A stretch of 64,000 bases of DNA from Marchantia polymorpha subsp. ruderalis (taxonomy: Eukaryota > Streptophyta > Marchantiopsida > Marchantiales > Marchantiaceae). The stretch is from assembly GCA_037833965.1 (NCBI GenBank), contig AP031356.1:14344501-14408500 (forward strand). The letters run 5' to 3'. Below are positions 12,060-23,008 of the stretch, piece after piece. The position numbers and the translations under genes were made by a program. Each line of letters begins with the position of its first letter. Position 1 is the first letter of the stretch. The notes under the pieces were generated by a model, which saw only the letters and a program-made list of their open reading frames with translations, was not told the origin of the DNA and searched no databases.

Positions 12060-14840
12060 TTGGTATCCGTCTTATTCTCAGAACCTGCTCACCACTTCTT
12101 CGGCAGCTACCCCTATAGCTCCTTATTGTATATCTTGTCCTCCTTGGCCAATATTGGGCTCAAGACTAGAGGCCACCGAGAGAAAAGCTCAATCAGGTAC
12201 CTTGATCAGCTCAAACGAGATCTGCACAACGACGAGATGTAAGTTTACATTGCCTGAGACAATTTTCCTCAATGTATGATCTCGTGTAGTAAGTTGCTGT
12301 AAAACTCCTGGATTTGTATCTTACGACAAGTGAATTATCTGGAACGGATCTAGGACTGTAAACAAAAAAATCTCTGAAATACAGAGCACCTTTGACGTTC
12401 CGACATGCCCTGTCAACAGTATGTGCTACTTCACTCAACGAAAACATCCCCAACTCTTACACCTCCCGACTATTTGATCTAGTCTTGGTTCTCAATAGCT
12501 CCCAGAATTGAAACAGTCAGAGACGTACATCCTAAGACAAGGTATGTGAAAAATATTGGTTTGGACACTTCCGCTTACAAAGATTCAGGCCTTCATCGGC
12601 TCAAGGTTGATACTTGTGGCAGTTAAAGCTTGGAAGATATTATACAACATAGGTGCTGTAAAGGGCACATGACAACCATACATTGACGTAATACGCAGAT
12701 GGCGACTATGAGCGTGTTAAATTTCACACAAGCAATCACCTGAAATTCAAAGACTGGAGCAGATTCGTGTGAAACTAATTGCAAGTGTGCTTGCCGCCTC
12801 AAAAGCCACTGCTAACTCAAACAAGGTGAACACTCATCCATATGTTATAACCGGAAAGAACGATAAACATAACAGGAAAAAAAATTCAAAATGCACAAAC
12901 ACTAAAGTGCACGCAAGTTTCTATCAACTATTTGTAACTCCACAAACGTTGATTTATTTTGAAAACACCGCATGTGATACAAAGAGTAACAAGTAAACAG
13001 TCCATAAAAAAGTTGTTAAATGAATAGGAAAAAATTGCAAAAAATTTCTGAGTCAAATAACGTTATACAGAAGATTTAAGATCTTACGTGTCACAATATT
13101 CATATGTGCCAATAAGATAGGACCTAGCAGAGACAGTTGAAAACTTGGTGCAGAAGACTCAACTCTTCAACCTAAATGGAATTTCTACAAACAGTATCGC
13201 ATTTGTAGTATAATGAAACAATACAAGTTTGAAAAACTCGCATATACGATGTAACTGTAGACTACTAGCTCTGTAAATTGTAGATATGAAACTACATGGT
13301 GTCAGTTAAGCGAACGATGTGAGCATGGTTAGTTCTAATGAAGGATGCAAAAATCCAAGCTCGGCTGAAATATCGCAAAAATAAGTACAACTTTTAACGG
13401 GTTACGAGGCAGAGAGTACGGCGTGATAGTTGAAGGTGGCTTAATTTTCTCTAGATCCATCTTGTAGGTTACGTGACTCAATAGGCAAACAAGCATCCGA
13501 AGCATTGTTGAGTCTTTACAACAACAAGGCATCTAGCTCGTCTGCTCAGATGCAGCAAAGAGTTAATGTTTCACAACTACGAGACTACGCTGGCTACGAA
13601 GGTCCAATCGGCATGGCTTCAATGAAGACATCGTAAAGACAAGATCCAACCTTCCATTCACAAGCCTATGTACAGTACCGCCGCAGAATGAGACTCGAAG
13701 TACTTGTTATTGACTGTAATGTACGTTGGTGGGTAAGCGTATGGACCTCGTATGAATATAGCCTTCTCGGGACAACGAAGTGAAGGCTCAAATCTAGCTA
13801 TACAAAGAACATTCCTTTTGTAAACAATCACACAAGAAATGACTCACAAACTGGCATGTTCTGGGTCCAGTATATACAGATTACTCTTCAACTCTAAGAA
13901 AAAAATTCAAAGTGCGCAGACAGCGTTCCCGATTTATGAGAAGGAGAAGAACGCATGTACACATACCTTGCCAGCGGAGATGCATGCCACGCAAATTGTA
14001 TGTCCCTAGACGGCCGTGGATAGTAGGAAAGCCTGCGAGGTGGCAGGATTCTTTTGGGTTTCACATGTGATCAACTTCACGTTCGAACCCTGCAGACGGA
14101 ACCGTATGTATCCAACGAGTCGTTCAGATGTACATGAAGTGAATTAGCACCTGTGACAAACACATGTACTGTACTCATTTGATGTACAGTTGAAACTTGT
14201 GTAAGCTATATAAAAATCAATAAAAGTTGGAACTTTATTTGAGGTTGTAATTCTCTACTCAGAACATGAATCATGACACGACTGACGTGGACGTAAATCT
14301 CAAGTATAGATCCAATCCACTATGATAGCATTTGAGAAGATTCTACAGATATCAAATCAATCCAAAGTAACTGCAAACCATCCATATCCAAAATCCCCAC
14401 TTTTGACCTTCTTCTAGCAACTGCATACGCATGTTCGGAATCACAAGATTCAGCAGAGTAGTACTTGCACCATCACCTTCTTCTTTGCAAACCGGGATAT
14501 AAACCACAAACGGCTGAAGTTCGCATAAACAGAGGGAAAATACACATACCACGATCCATATGTGGAGTGCAAAATCAACGTTCAGTGAGAAAGCCTGTCT
14601 GCCCCCGCGCGTCGTAAGCTTTGCATTTCCAGAATCGTCGAAGAAGAAGAAAAAGATGAAGAAGGAGAAGAACCAAAGTTCGTTCATATCCCCTCGCAAA
14701 CCTCTCCAGCAAAACGTGTTCGACTACTCCTGGTTAATCTCAAAAGAGGTGGACGCTCCCCAAGCAAACGCCACCTCACCTTTCTTCCACCAAGCAACGG
14801 TCCAATCAAATAAAATTTTACTTTAAATGAACGGCCCTAT
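12060..14840. other. Unassigned interior of hAT element 1
   Basis: This lies within the transposon between the transposase 5' end and the right subterminal repeats. I found no protein family on either strand. The open frames around 14,352-14,826 overlap one another on opposite strands and are low-complexity. It could be captured host DNA or an old nested insert. Confidence 0.5.
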
Positions 14841-15125
14841 CAGACAAATCTCCAATCAGACAATAGTATTGATATTGTATTAAGCAACAATACAATATAT
14901 TATTATTGAAGTCACGACCAATACAATATATTGAATACAATATAATATAATATATTGTTCGATAAATATATTATTCCCAATCTCTGCTCCAAGGGTAAAG
15001 TCCGTTAGACAGTTCTTATATTCATCCTTTTCCCACCCCAATATAGAAAAATTGGACTCAACACAGGCCATATTGGGAAACACGGTGGCAACATCACCAC
15101 CGTGTTTTCCAATAGGGCCAGTTAC

Positions 15126-15359
15126 GGGAGCAATTATGTGGCGATGTTGTCACAAAACTGCTCTAGAAATCAGAATTGTCCATTGATAGGTGTTTAAACA
15201 AGCTGGAAGTGCTGTTGACCTTCATTGTCATTACATGTGTCAGGGAGCAATTATGTGACGATGTTGTCACAAAACTGCTCTAGAAACCAGAATTGTACAT
15301 TGGTAGATGTTTAAACAAGTTGGAAGTTCTGTTGACTTTCATTGTCATTACATGTGTCC
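15126..15359. repeat. 117-bp tandem duplication
   Basis: Two copies, starting GGGAGCAATTATGTG at 15,126 and 15,243, differ at only about nine positions. They lie just outside the right end of hAT element 1. Confidence 0.92.
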
Positions 15360-15631
15360 GCAACGTTCTTAAATGCGGACTCCTCGCTGTACGCCCGCTT
15401 CAACTTTACAAAATCCTCATCGATCTCGTTGATATATTCATCGCTGTACGTCTCCTTCAAACGGTATTTCTGTGAACAAAAAGTACTTGAGAAAGCTCTC
15501 ATATCAACCTTGACAAGATGAAAAGTTAAGACGAGGCAACTCCTCCCTGATTTCATTAGCAAAATCACGCTCGGCCACGATTGTTGAAAATGCATTTGCG
15601 CCCTCGACAAACATTTGTGCAACAACAACAA
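15360..15631 (-). other. Coding-like fragment, unidentified
   Basis: A - strand stretch reads KYRLKETYSDEYINEIDED and then FVKLKRAYSEESAFKNVAD, preceded by a plausible acceptor (TTTTTGTTCACAG). Its charged, helical composition looks coding. No family assigned. Confidence 0.3.
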
Positions 15632-17000
15632 TCACTCAAGAGACATCTACTTCTGGTAAGTCAGCAAGAGTGTCATACACCCGAATACTGGAAGTGTTAT
15701 AGTAGATAGTTTACATCACAAAACCAGTTGTATATATAATCAATCTAACTCTTTGCTTTTATTTTATTTTAAGCTGTAAGAGGTAATTATATCCTTTTTC
15801 TATACATAGGTACCACTTTCTCAAATGTTTATGTTAGATGAGAGAGATGTTTTGTTCTTAAAGTGATGAAGTGAACTCTTGCTTTTTCCTCTTTGATCTT
15901 TGGTCAAAGTTGAAGAAAAAATTTAGCTGATAGAATGAAAGTTGCAAGAATTTTTTCTTTAAATGAATATGACTATGAATCCTACTTGTTTTTGTTTTAT
16001 TAGAAACTATGCAAATTCTTGGATGTGGTATCTATGTGAGGTTTTGTCTTCGTTTGATTTATTCATCTTCGTTTTTTCACAAGAGTCTACTAGTATGCTA
16101 ATAATCAATATCACTTTTCAGATGAAATCAAAGAATTGATATGACACATGAGGATGGAAACCTCATTTGGAGTAAATGTTGATATGCTTGAAATGTGTAG
16201 ATTCTCTATTTAATGTTGCAGTAGTAACTACTACATAGTTAAAAAAAATCACAAAACTTTCCCAATGTCAACAGCATGATTGATTGCATTGAAGTAAATA
16301 AATTATGTATAGTTACTACTATTTGTTGATATTGACTCGGTATTACAAGGATTTATGATGTTACAAACTTTAAGACAGAAATCGCGACAGAATAACGTAT
16401 AATTCAAATATTTTGATTTCATGCTATTTATTAAATTCAAGAGAGTATTGGTTGGTGCAATCTAGCAATCACTTAAATGCTTCTTAGTTCCCCCAAGTGT
16501 ACATGCGCCGATGTATCTAGATAGTGCGAAAATCTTGGACCTTTATAGTTCAATAAATTTGGTTGCAATATTACATATTTTGATTCTTTGGGACCTAATC
16601 CACGATGACCGTTTAATCTCGTCCCTATCGGACTTGATGTGGACTTTCCAATCTTTTGGCAATCGTAATCGCTTCTCTTGACTTTGTCCCAAATAATGTA
16701 CCGAATGATCTGATCCAATAAATCTACAAAGTCCACCACTTCGTGAATTAGATGAATTAGGAGTAACTTTGAAGAATGTGCGAGGTTTACCTAAGAAGAA
16801 GGAGGAGGAGGTAAGAAAAGAAGAACAGTAGACAAGGATTCAGTCAATGGCTGTGTCAAGGATCGAGTTCGGACAAAATCCTTCTTTCTAGAATACGATG
16901 ATTCGAATGAGGAGAAGATTCATGGGGATTCATTGACGTACGGAGTTGTGCAGGCTATTTTCATCTCAACTCTCACAAGAGTCCAGATTATGCACAGTTG
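15632..17000. other. AT-rich intergenic DNA
   Basis: No gene is recognised. A - strand open stretch at 16,473-16,739 has protein-like composition but no known motif. Confidence 0.5.
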
Positions 17001-18061
17001 CGAGTAGAAAGACACCACAAAAATATCGTCGAATGCAGGCAGTTGACTCCAGACAGCAACACATGGACCTGAACATTGCTGTGGTGCAGCTTGCGATTGA
17101 CCGAGTCGCTGAACAACTAATTTCTAAATAATGATTTCGCGCACCAGAAACTCTGGATGTTCCAGACTAGTGGGTCAGGGCATTCCATTCCAACCGCAGA
17201 CAAGCAGATCCAGCTATCCGAACATTCAGAAGCACATGGGCTGGCTACAAACAAAGCGTTCGATGTCGCATTGGTCAAAACCGTGAGAACGTAAAGCCCC
17301 ACGCCAAACTTATTCCTTGTATTTGTGAGCCCGGTCTTCCCGAAGGAACGAGCCAACAGCGAGTGAGACCAGCTTCCGAGCTCCGACTGTCAACTTGCCG
17401 CAAGTCGTCCCCACAATCCCCGTGCTCGGGGGCTGGCTGGCTGGCTAGCAGCCGATCCAACGCCACTTGCAAATCAACCCTATTCTAACGCAGCAGCAGT
17501 CATGGTCCAAGTTTGATGTTTGGGGGCGTATGAAGCTCCAGTTCGTTCGCCCAGCAGCAGGTCGTTGGCTCGCATCACGGCCCTCTCAGTTCCTGGCAAC
17601 GAAAGAGGGTCCAACAGATTTCCGCCAACAGGGTTCCAATCATCAATCACAGTCCAAGATTCTGCTGCTGTAATCTTCTCTGCGACTCACTTTCTTACGT
17701 CCGACCCGAGCGATGAAGCTGCTGCTGCTGCGGCTCGAGGCATGTCCGGTGAAAAATGACCATGCGGCAGGAGGAAAGCATTTACTGCCTATAGGAGAGC
17801 ATCAGCGAGCATCATGATCGTCGATCATGATGCTCACCTTGTCGATCATTGATCGACAAGGTGCGCAGAATTGCGGCTCGATCGAAGAATCCGCGGATAA
17901 CTCGGACGAGCCTGAAGCTCGAACGATGCGCGACGGACGTGACGGTTGCGACTTTCTTTGCCGTGCCGGGAGATGGATCGTGACCCGTGGGGCAGGTGAG
18001 CGTCGTCGCGGGCCGTTCAAACGGCATTATCCGCAACGAGAATCGCAGTCATCACCCGGTG
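17000..18061. other. GC-richer unique DNA at the hAT element 2 target
   Basis: Without the insertion, this sequence would run into 31,113 onward. The + strand frame at 17,827-18,069 would continue as GGQRMAARITVPPYFSTEF across the junction. The element may therefore have landed in a gene or promoter, but I recognise no product. Confidence 0.35.
17807..17863. repeat. Two abutting perfect 29-nt palindromes
   Basis: The first is 17,807-17,835, with arms GAGCATCATGATCG around one T. The second is 17,835-17,863, with arms CACCTTGTCGATCA around one T. Each has 14-bp perfect arms and a 1-nt centre, and they share one base. The centres both read GATC-type sequence. Confidence 0.95.
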
Positions 18062-18082
18062 GCCAACGGTAGGCTTGGCCAC

Positions 18083-18215
18083 GGTCCGGTTAATGGTTAA
18101 CCGGTCCGGGAAATGTGTGGACCGGTTAACCAGTCCAATTAAACCGGTAAGTTAACCGGATTGGTCCGTATCAGTTAACGGTTAACCGATCCTGACGGTT
18201 AACCATCGATCCGGA
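18083..18215. repeat. Left subterminal GGTTAACC array of hAT element 2
   Basis: Several exact or near copies of the palindrome GGTTAACC alternate with GGTCCGG-type sequence. The right end (31,021-31,075) has two more. This pattern is typical of transposase-binding subterminal regions. Confidence 0.8.
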
Positions 18216-19239
18216 CCCCTACGTGGCCGAGGGGATTTGGCGATGGCGGAAGGAAAGAATCGTTTGATCGCGGTGGCTGATATTGAAGGCCACGAGCAGA
18301 ATCAGGTCCCGTAGAGGGAGCATTTTTTCAGCACCCGCTCGTCCTCCTGGCACTCGAAGAACTGGCGGTCGCAAAAGAACTCCAAAACCCTAGGCATAAT
18401 ATGGAATAATTTTTTCCATCCTTATCTTCCTGCTTAAAAAGCTGAGGGCTTTCCCTTGGGGTGAGCCCTCAGAGAGAAAAGGAGTTCGGAGATAGCCCGC
18501 TGGTAGGGCTCGTTTTTATTTCCTCATTCAGGTGCGTCCACATAACTTGACGAAATCTTTTACGGGATCTTTACTTCAAGAGGAAGTTCAATAAAGTGTC
18601 GTTTTCACAATTAGGATTTTGCCTCGGGTTTTTTTTTATTTAGGTGCTTAGTCTTCGTCGAGAATGTTGAGTGCATTACTTTTAGAGTCAATTCCATTAA
18701 TTCTCCTTAATTATTGTAAATGTGTATATTATATAGATCTACGATCTGAACCGTTCAAGATTAGTTTTAGTATGTATCTAGCGTGTGTAATAAATATTAG
18801 AAAGATCTAACGGTCCAATTTGATTTTTGAACTTTACAAAATTTATAAAATCTTAACTAATAGAAGAATTTGTAATAAAGACAACCAAGCATTAAAAATT
18901 TGCAAGTTAAGTCATACGAAATGCACATAAAATGAAATAGAATATTGATTTAGATATTTTTCTGTATGATGAAACACGACTGAAACCATTTATGACATAC
19001 AATCTATATTGTAGAATTTTTTTGTTATTTTAAAAAATAGATAGAATATTTTAATCTCATTTGTTATATTTTGATTCAATTTCCAAGAAAATCTAGATAT
19101 TTTGACACCATCTAAATTATGAATAATATATGTGTTGATTATTGAGAAAAAAATGTTTCAATTTGGAACTATATTTAAAAAAAATTGAAAAATTATTTTT
19201 TTATAAAAAATACCCATAAATTGTTCTTTAGAGAATAGA

Positions 19240-19990
19240 AAAAACAATCCCAAGTATTTTCATAGATTTAATGTAAAATAAGAAAAATATAAAAGTACTA
19301 ATTGGCAAAAAATGAAACCTTGAAATATATAATTCATATTTAAAATAGAATAATGAATTTTTTAAGAGAAAAATATATTGAAATTGAAAATTTGACTATT
19401 TGAGAACTCTATAAATTATATTAAAACATAAAGAGTTGAAAAAATTTTAAAAACCACAAATTGAAGATGAGCATATAATATTTTCAACCTAAATAAACTT
19501 TGATGCACTCAAGAATAAAAATTGTATATATGAATTATGTCAAAAAGTATTTTTAGCATTAGATAGACTTCAGAAGAGAGAAGAAATATATTAAAATACT
19601 ACTTGACAGAAAGTGATACCTTCAGGTATATAATTCGTATTTAAAATAGAATAATGAATTTTTTAAGAGAAAAATATACTAAAATTGAAATTGGACGATT
19701 TGAGAACTCTATAAATTATAATTAAGCATAAAGAGTTGAAAAAACTTTAAAAACCAGAAATTGAAGATGAATAGATAATATTTTCAACCTAAATAAACCT
19801 TGATGCACTCAAAGATAAAAATTGTATATATGAATTATGTCAAAAAGTATTTTTAGCATTTAGATAGACTTCAGAAGAGAGAAGAAAAATATTCAAATAC
19901 TACTTGATAGAAAGTGATACCTTCAAGTATATAATTTGTATTTAAAATAGAATAGTGAAATTTTTAAGAGAAAAATATATGAAAAATTTG
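19240..19990. repeat. 301-bp tandem repeat, about 2.3 copies
   Basis: The marker ATATAATTCATATTTAAAAT and its variants begin at 19,327, 19,628 and 19,929, an exact 301-bp period. Units are AT-rich and diverged by scattered substitutions. They lie inside hAT element 2. Confidence 0.9.
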
Positions 19991-20042
19991 AAAATTTTTT
20001 AAAATTTGTTTTACTTTTTTATTCACTCAAGAAATTCCCAAC

Positions 20043-20278
20043 TGAATAAAAGAAATAAAAGCTAAATCAAATAACTCAACTAAACAAAATAAAAGCCAAA
20101 CACAACTTCCGAGAAAGCTTTCTATGTGAATAAAAGAAATAAAAGTTAAACTAAATTACTAAAATAAACTAAATAAAAGCCGAACACAAGTTTCAAGAAT
20201 AACTACCCGACTGAATAAAAGAAATAAAAGCTAAACTAAATAACTAAACTAAATAAAACCCGAACACAAGTTTCGATA
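20043..20278. repeat. ~85-bp tandem repeat, three copies
   Basis: The marker TGAATAAAAGAAATAAAAG begins at 20,043, 20,127 and 20,212. The array abuts the 3' end of the element 2 transposase remnant. Confidence 0.9.
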
Positions 20279-20283
20279 ATAGC

Positions 20284-22110
20284 TTACTCTCGGAATAAAC
20301 GGTTACAGCTTTTCAATTTCATAATCATCTCAATGTTTTCATCTGATAATTTAGATCTAGAAGTACGAACAAATCCACCACTCTCCGAAAATGCCGATTC
20401 AGACGCCATAGAAGAACCTTGAATCATCAACGTGTCCCTGGCCATCATGGATAACGTCAGAAAATGATTGCTATGCTGTTTCCAACATAGCAATACGTTG
20501 GACACACGACGATCCTCTTTTGCCGTGAGCATGAAGAAGTCATCGACCTCGTCAGTGTTTGCAACGTTTTCAATGGCACTGTATCCCTCTCCAGCAAATA
20601 GATCAAATACACCAAAAGTTGAAGATGGTTGCACCTCTGAACACAAGCCGTAATGAATCATCGTCAAAATGAATCGAAGCTGATATTTGAGTTCCATCGT
20701 TTCATAGGAAGCAATACTGGATCTATTATCAAGAAGCAAAGCCATTTTGGAGGCTTGACAATTCAAATTTGCACTATATTTAAATAACTTGAGCTCCATG
20801 GCAGTAGCAGCTTGTTTGACTGTCGGAGTGGTAAACCCAGTGTCTACTTGTCCAAAACGGATTTTTTCACACAAGGTAAGGAGATGCTTGTAGCTTAGAG
20901 GCTGGAGAGAAATGTAGTCACATCCACTAGTGGCGACAGTGCAATGGTACGCAGATTGCAAAAAGTCTTTGCATGATTTGAGAACACGCCAATCCATGTC
21001 GGACAAAGCCATATTGGTCAATCGGTCACAGAGTTCTTCGGATTTACAAAGCGCTGAAAATACACCACGATATTGAAACGACTGGTCGATCATAGTGAAC
21101 ATGGTGTTTCAATGTGTCTCCATATCTAGACTTGAAACTTCAACACGGCCCTTGGAAACCCCCAGCACAACATCCAATTTTGAAAAACTTGACGCGGATA
21201 GCAACGGATCCATGAACAGCTTTCAGTATTTGACGGAACATTTGCACTTCTTTTTTGATGAAATGTGTAGCATCACATACAACACGATTGATGACATGAC
21301 AAATGCAGCGTATATGAAAATCATCCTCCAACAAAAGAGAGTATTGATCATTCAGATTCTCTTTCACAATGATCATGGCCGGTGGCATCTCTCCGCCGCT
21401 CTCGGATGTAATGGCCTTGATCTTGGACCAAATGTTGAAATCTTTCACCACTGAGAGAATCAAGTCCGATGTAGTGTGTTGATTGTGTGGAGGTGGAAAA
21501 TAGCAAAATTCCAGCACAACAGACTGAAGTTTCCACTCTTCATCAATCCAATGAACTGTAATCACCATATAGCCACACATCACACGAGACGACCAACAAT
21601 CTAGAGTGAGAGCAATCGCTCCCTTGATAGAATCTACAGTTGAACAAAATTGTAATAATGCTCATTCAAAATGATCAGATAATTAGCGTGTGAGAGTTTG
21701 CCGTGATGCTAGTGAGTAATGGGGGTTGAGACGTCGGCAAAATGATCAAAATGTCTCGTTCTCGACCAGGTTGAACGCTTGTTGCTGATCCACCACAAAT
21801 GCAACCAAGACATTAAAATTGGCTTCTTTGGACTTGTTGTCTAACTCATAAGGATCCTGCAGTTCACCATTTACACCAAAAAAAGTCTGCAGAGGATCGC
21901 CTGATTTGTGACTCTTTGAGATATTGTGTTTTACAAGAATGACGAGACAACGAGCTTGTTCCAGTTTTGGCCGAAAATGAGGTAGTGCATCTACTGTTAT
22001 GAGAACCTATGGGCTCAAGACAGATGATAAGGGATTTATTAGAATCTTTCACCGATTTGAAATGATTCCAAACCCAATGTAATAATCCACCAAAGGCTAA
22101 AACTGCAGTA
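20284..22110 (-). pseudogene. Ac-like hAT transposase (element 2), decayed
   Basis: A BED-finger remnant lies at about 21,930-22,110 (VWNHFKSVKDSNKS, TGTSSLSRH in another frame). The core at 21,140-21,583 shows VITVHWIDEEWKLQS and DFNIWSKIKAITSESGG. The C-terminal part at 20,284-21,102 ends in the hAT dimerisation domain (CWKQHSNHFLTLSMMARD, ASESAFSESGGFV). These parts lie in at least three frames, with a disrupted stretch at 21,584-21,930, so the gene is inactive. The motif set matches plant Ac/Tam3-type transposases. Confidence 0.88.
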
Positions 22111-22199
22111 TGGTGGTAAAAAGATCGAACCCACAGGGACAGAGGCAACACACAGAGTAAAAAGTGTCACGTTTAACAGACTTTTGTAGAGTTTGAATT

Positions 22200-23008
22200 C
22201 TCAGGCGACTGTCACTCCCAGAAATACTGCAGTGCTCGACTCGGAGGATGCTCGGAGGATGCACAGTACAGCGTAGTCACTCAACACACACACACACACA
22301 CACACCTGAAACTGGCAAAAGCACAACTTGGAGGTCGGTCAGGACCTCCGCTTCGGATTTCAGGGGGAAAGTGTCTCAAAAGTTCACTCAGAGGTTCTGC
22401 AGGTAGTGACTCCCACTCCGGCTTTTACTGCCCTTCCGCCAGGAACTAGCGTAGGGAACCCGGACTGGACTTCCCACTTCGGAACGAAGTCCCTTCATAC
22501 GCCGTGGACGTCACCCTCGACTCACACCAAACGCAGGGGGTACAGGCCCGACTGAGAACTTAACTGAGACACGATCCAGTAACACACACACACAACCTGA
22601 ATTGCAAACCAAGGCTTACACGAAGTAATAAAACTTCACTTTGGCATTCAGGGGAAACTTCTCGTAGGAGTACAATCAGGATATGTCACTCGAAGGAGTA
22701 AGGGGGAACTGTTCAAGTCTCTAACTCGCATCCGGCTCTGAGCATCAGAAATCACCCGCAGGTGCAGATCCGCACTACTCAAGTCTCTAACCGGGTACTA
22801 GCTCTGAACATTCAGCCGAAGGCCTTCAACTACAACATACGGTAACTTCGCTATGCTGCAGCTTCTCTACGTGGTGCCAGGACCAAAATGCACAAACACG
22901 CCAAGAAAGTGAGTTCCTGATCTGCACTTCCGAAACTGGAAGAGTCCCAAGGCAAAACGCCTTGAACTACTTTATACCCTCAAAGGTCCTAACTAACACT
23001 ACGCTATC
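22200..23008. other. Spacer between the transposase remnant and the large ORF
   Basis: This contains a (CA)n run near 22,285-22,306 and a shorter one near 22,583, plus short degenerate repeats (AAGTCTCTAAC twice, near 22,715 and 22,780). It is probably the 3' flank of the large ORF. No other gene is seen. Confidence 0.5.

Larger units (their letters stand above)
10225..14986 (-). mobile_element. hAT transposon 1, complete ends, 8-bp target duplication
   Basis: The ends are imperfect inverted repeats: the left starts CAGAGTTCCGAATAATATTAT, and the right, read on the other strand, starts CAGAGATTGGGAATAATATAT. The element is flanked on both sides by CTCCAAGG (10,217-10,224 and 14,987-14,994), the 8-bp duplication expected of hAT. 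Subterminal blocks on both sides are rich in AATACAATATATTG motifs, a typical transposase-binding layout. The transposase lies in the left third on the - strand. About 2.8 kb between its 5' end and the right terminus holds no recognisable gene. Perfect flanks suggest a fairly recent insertion, but the transposase is no longer open. Confidence 0.93.
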
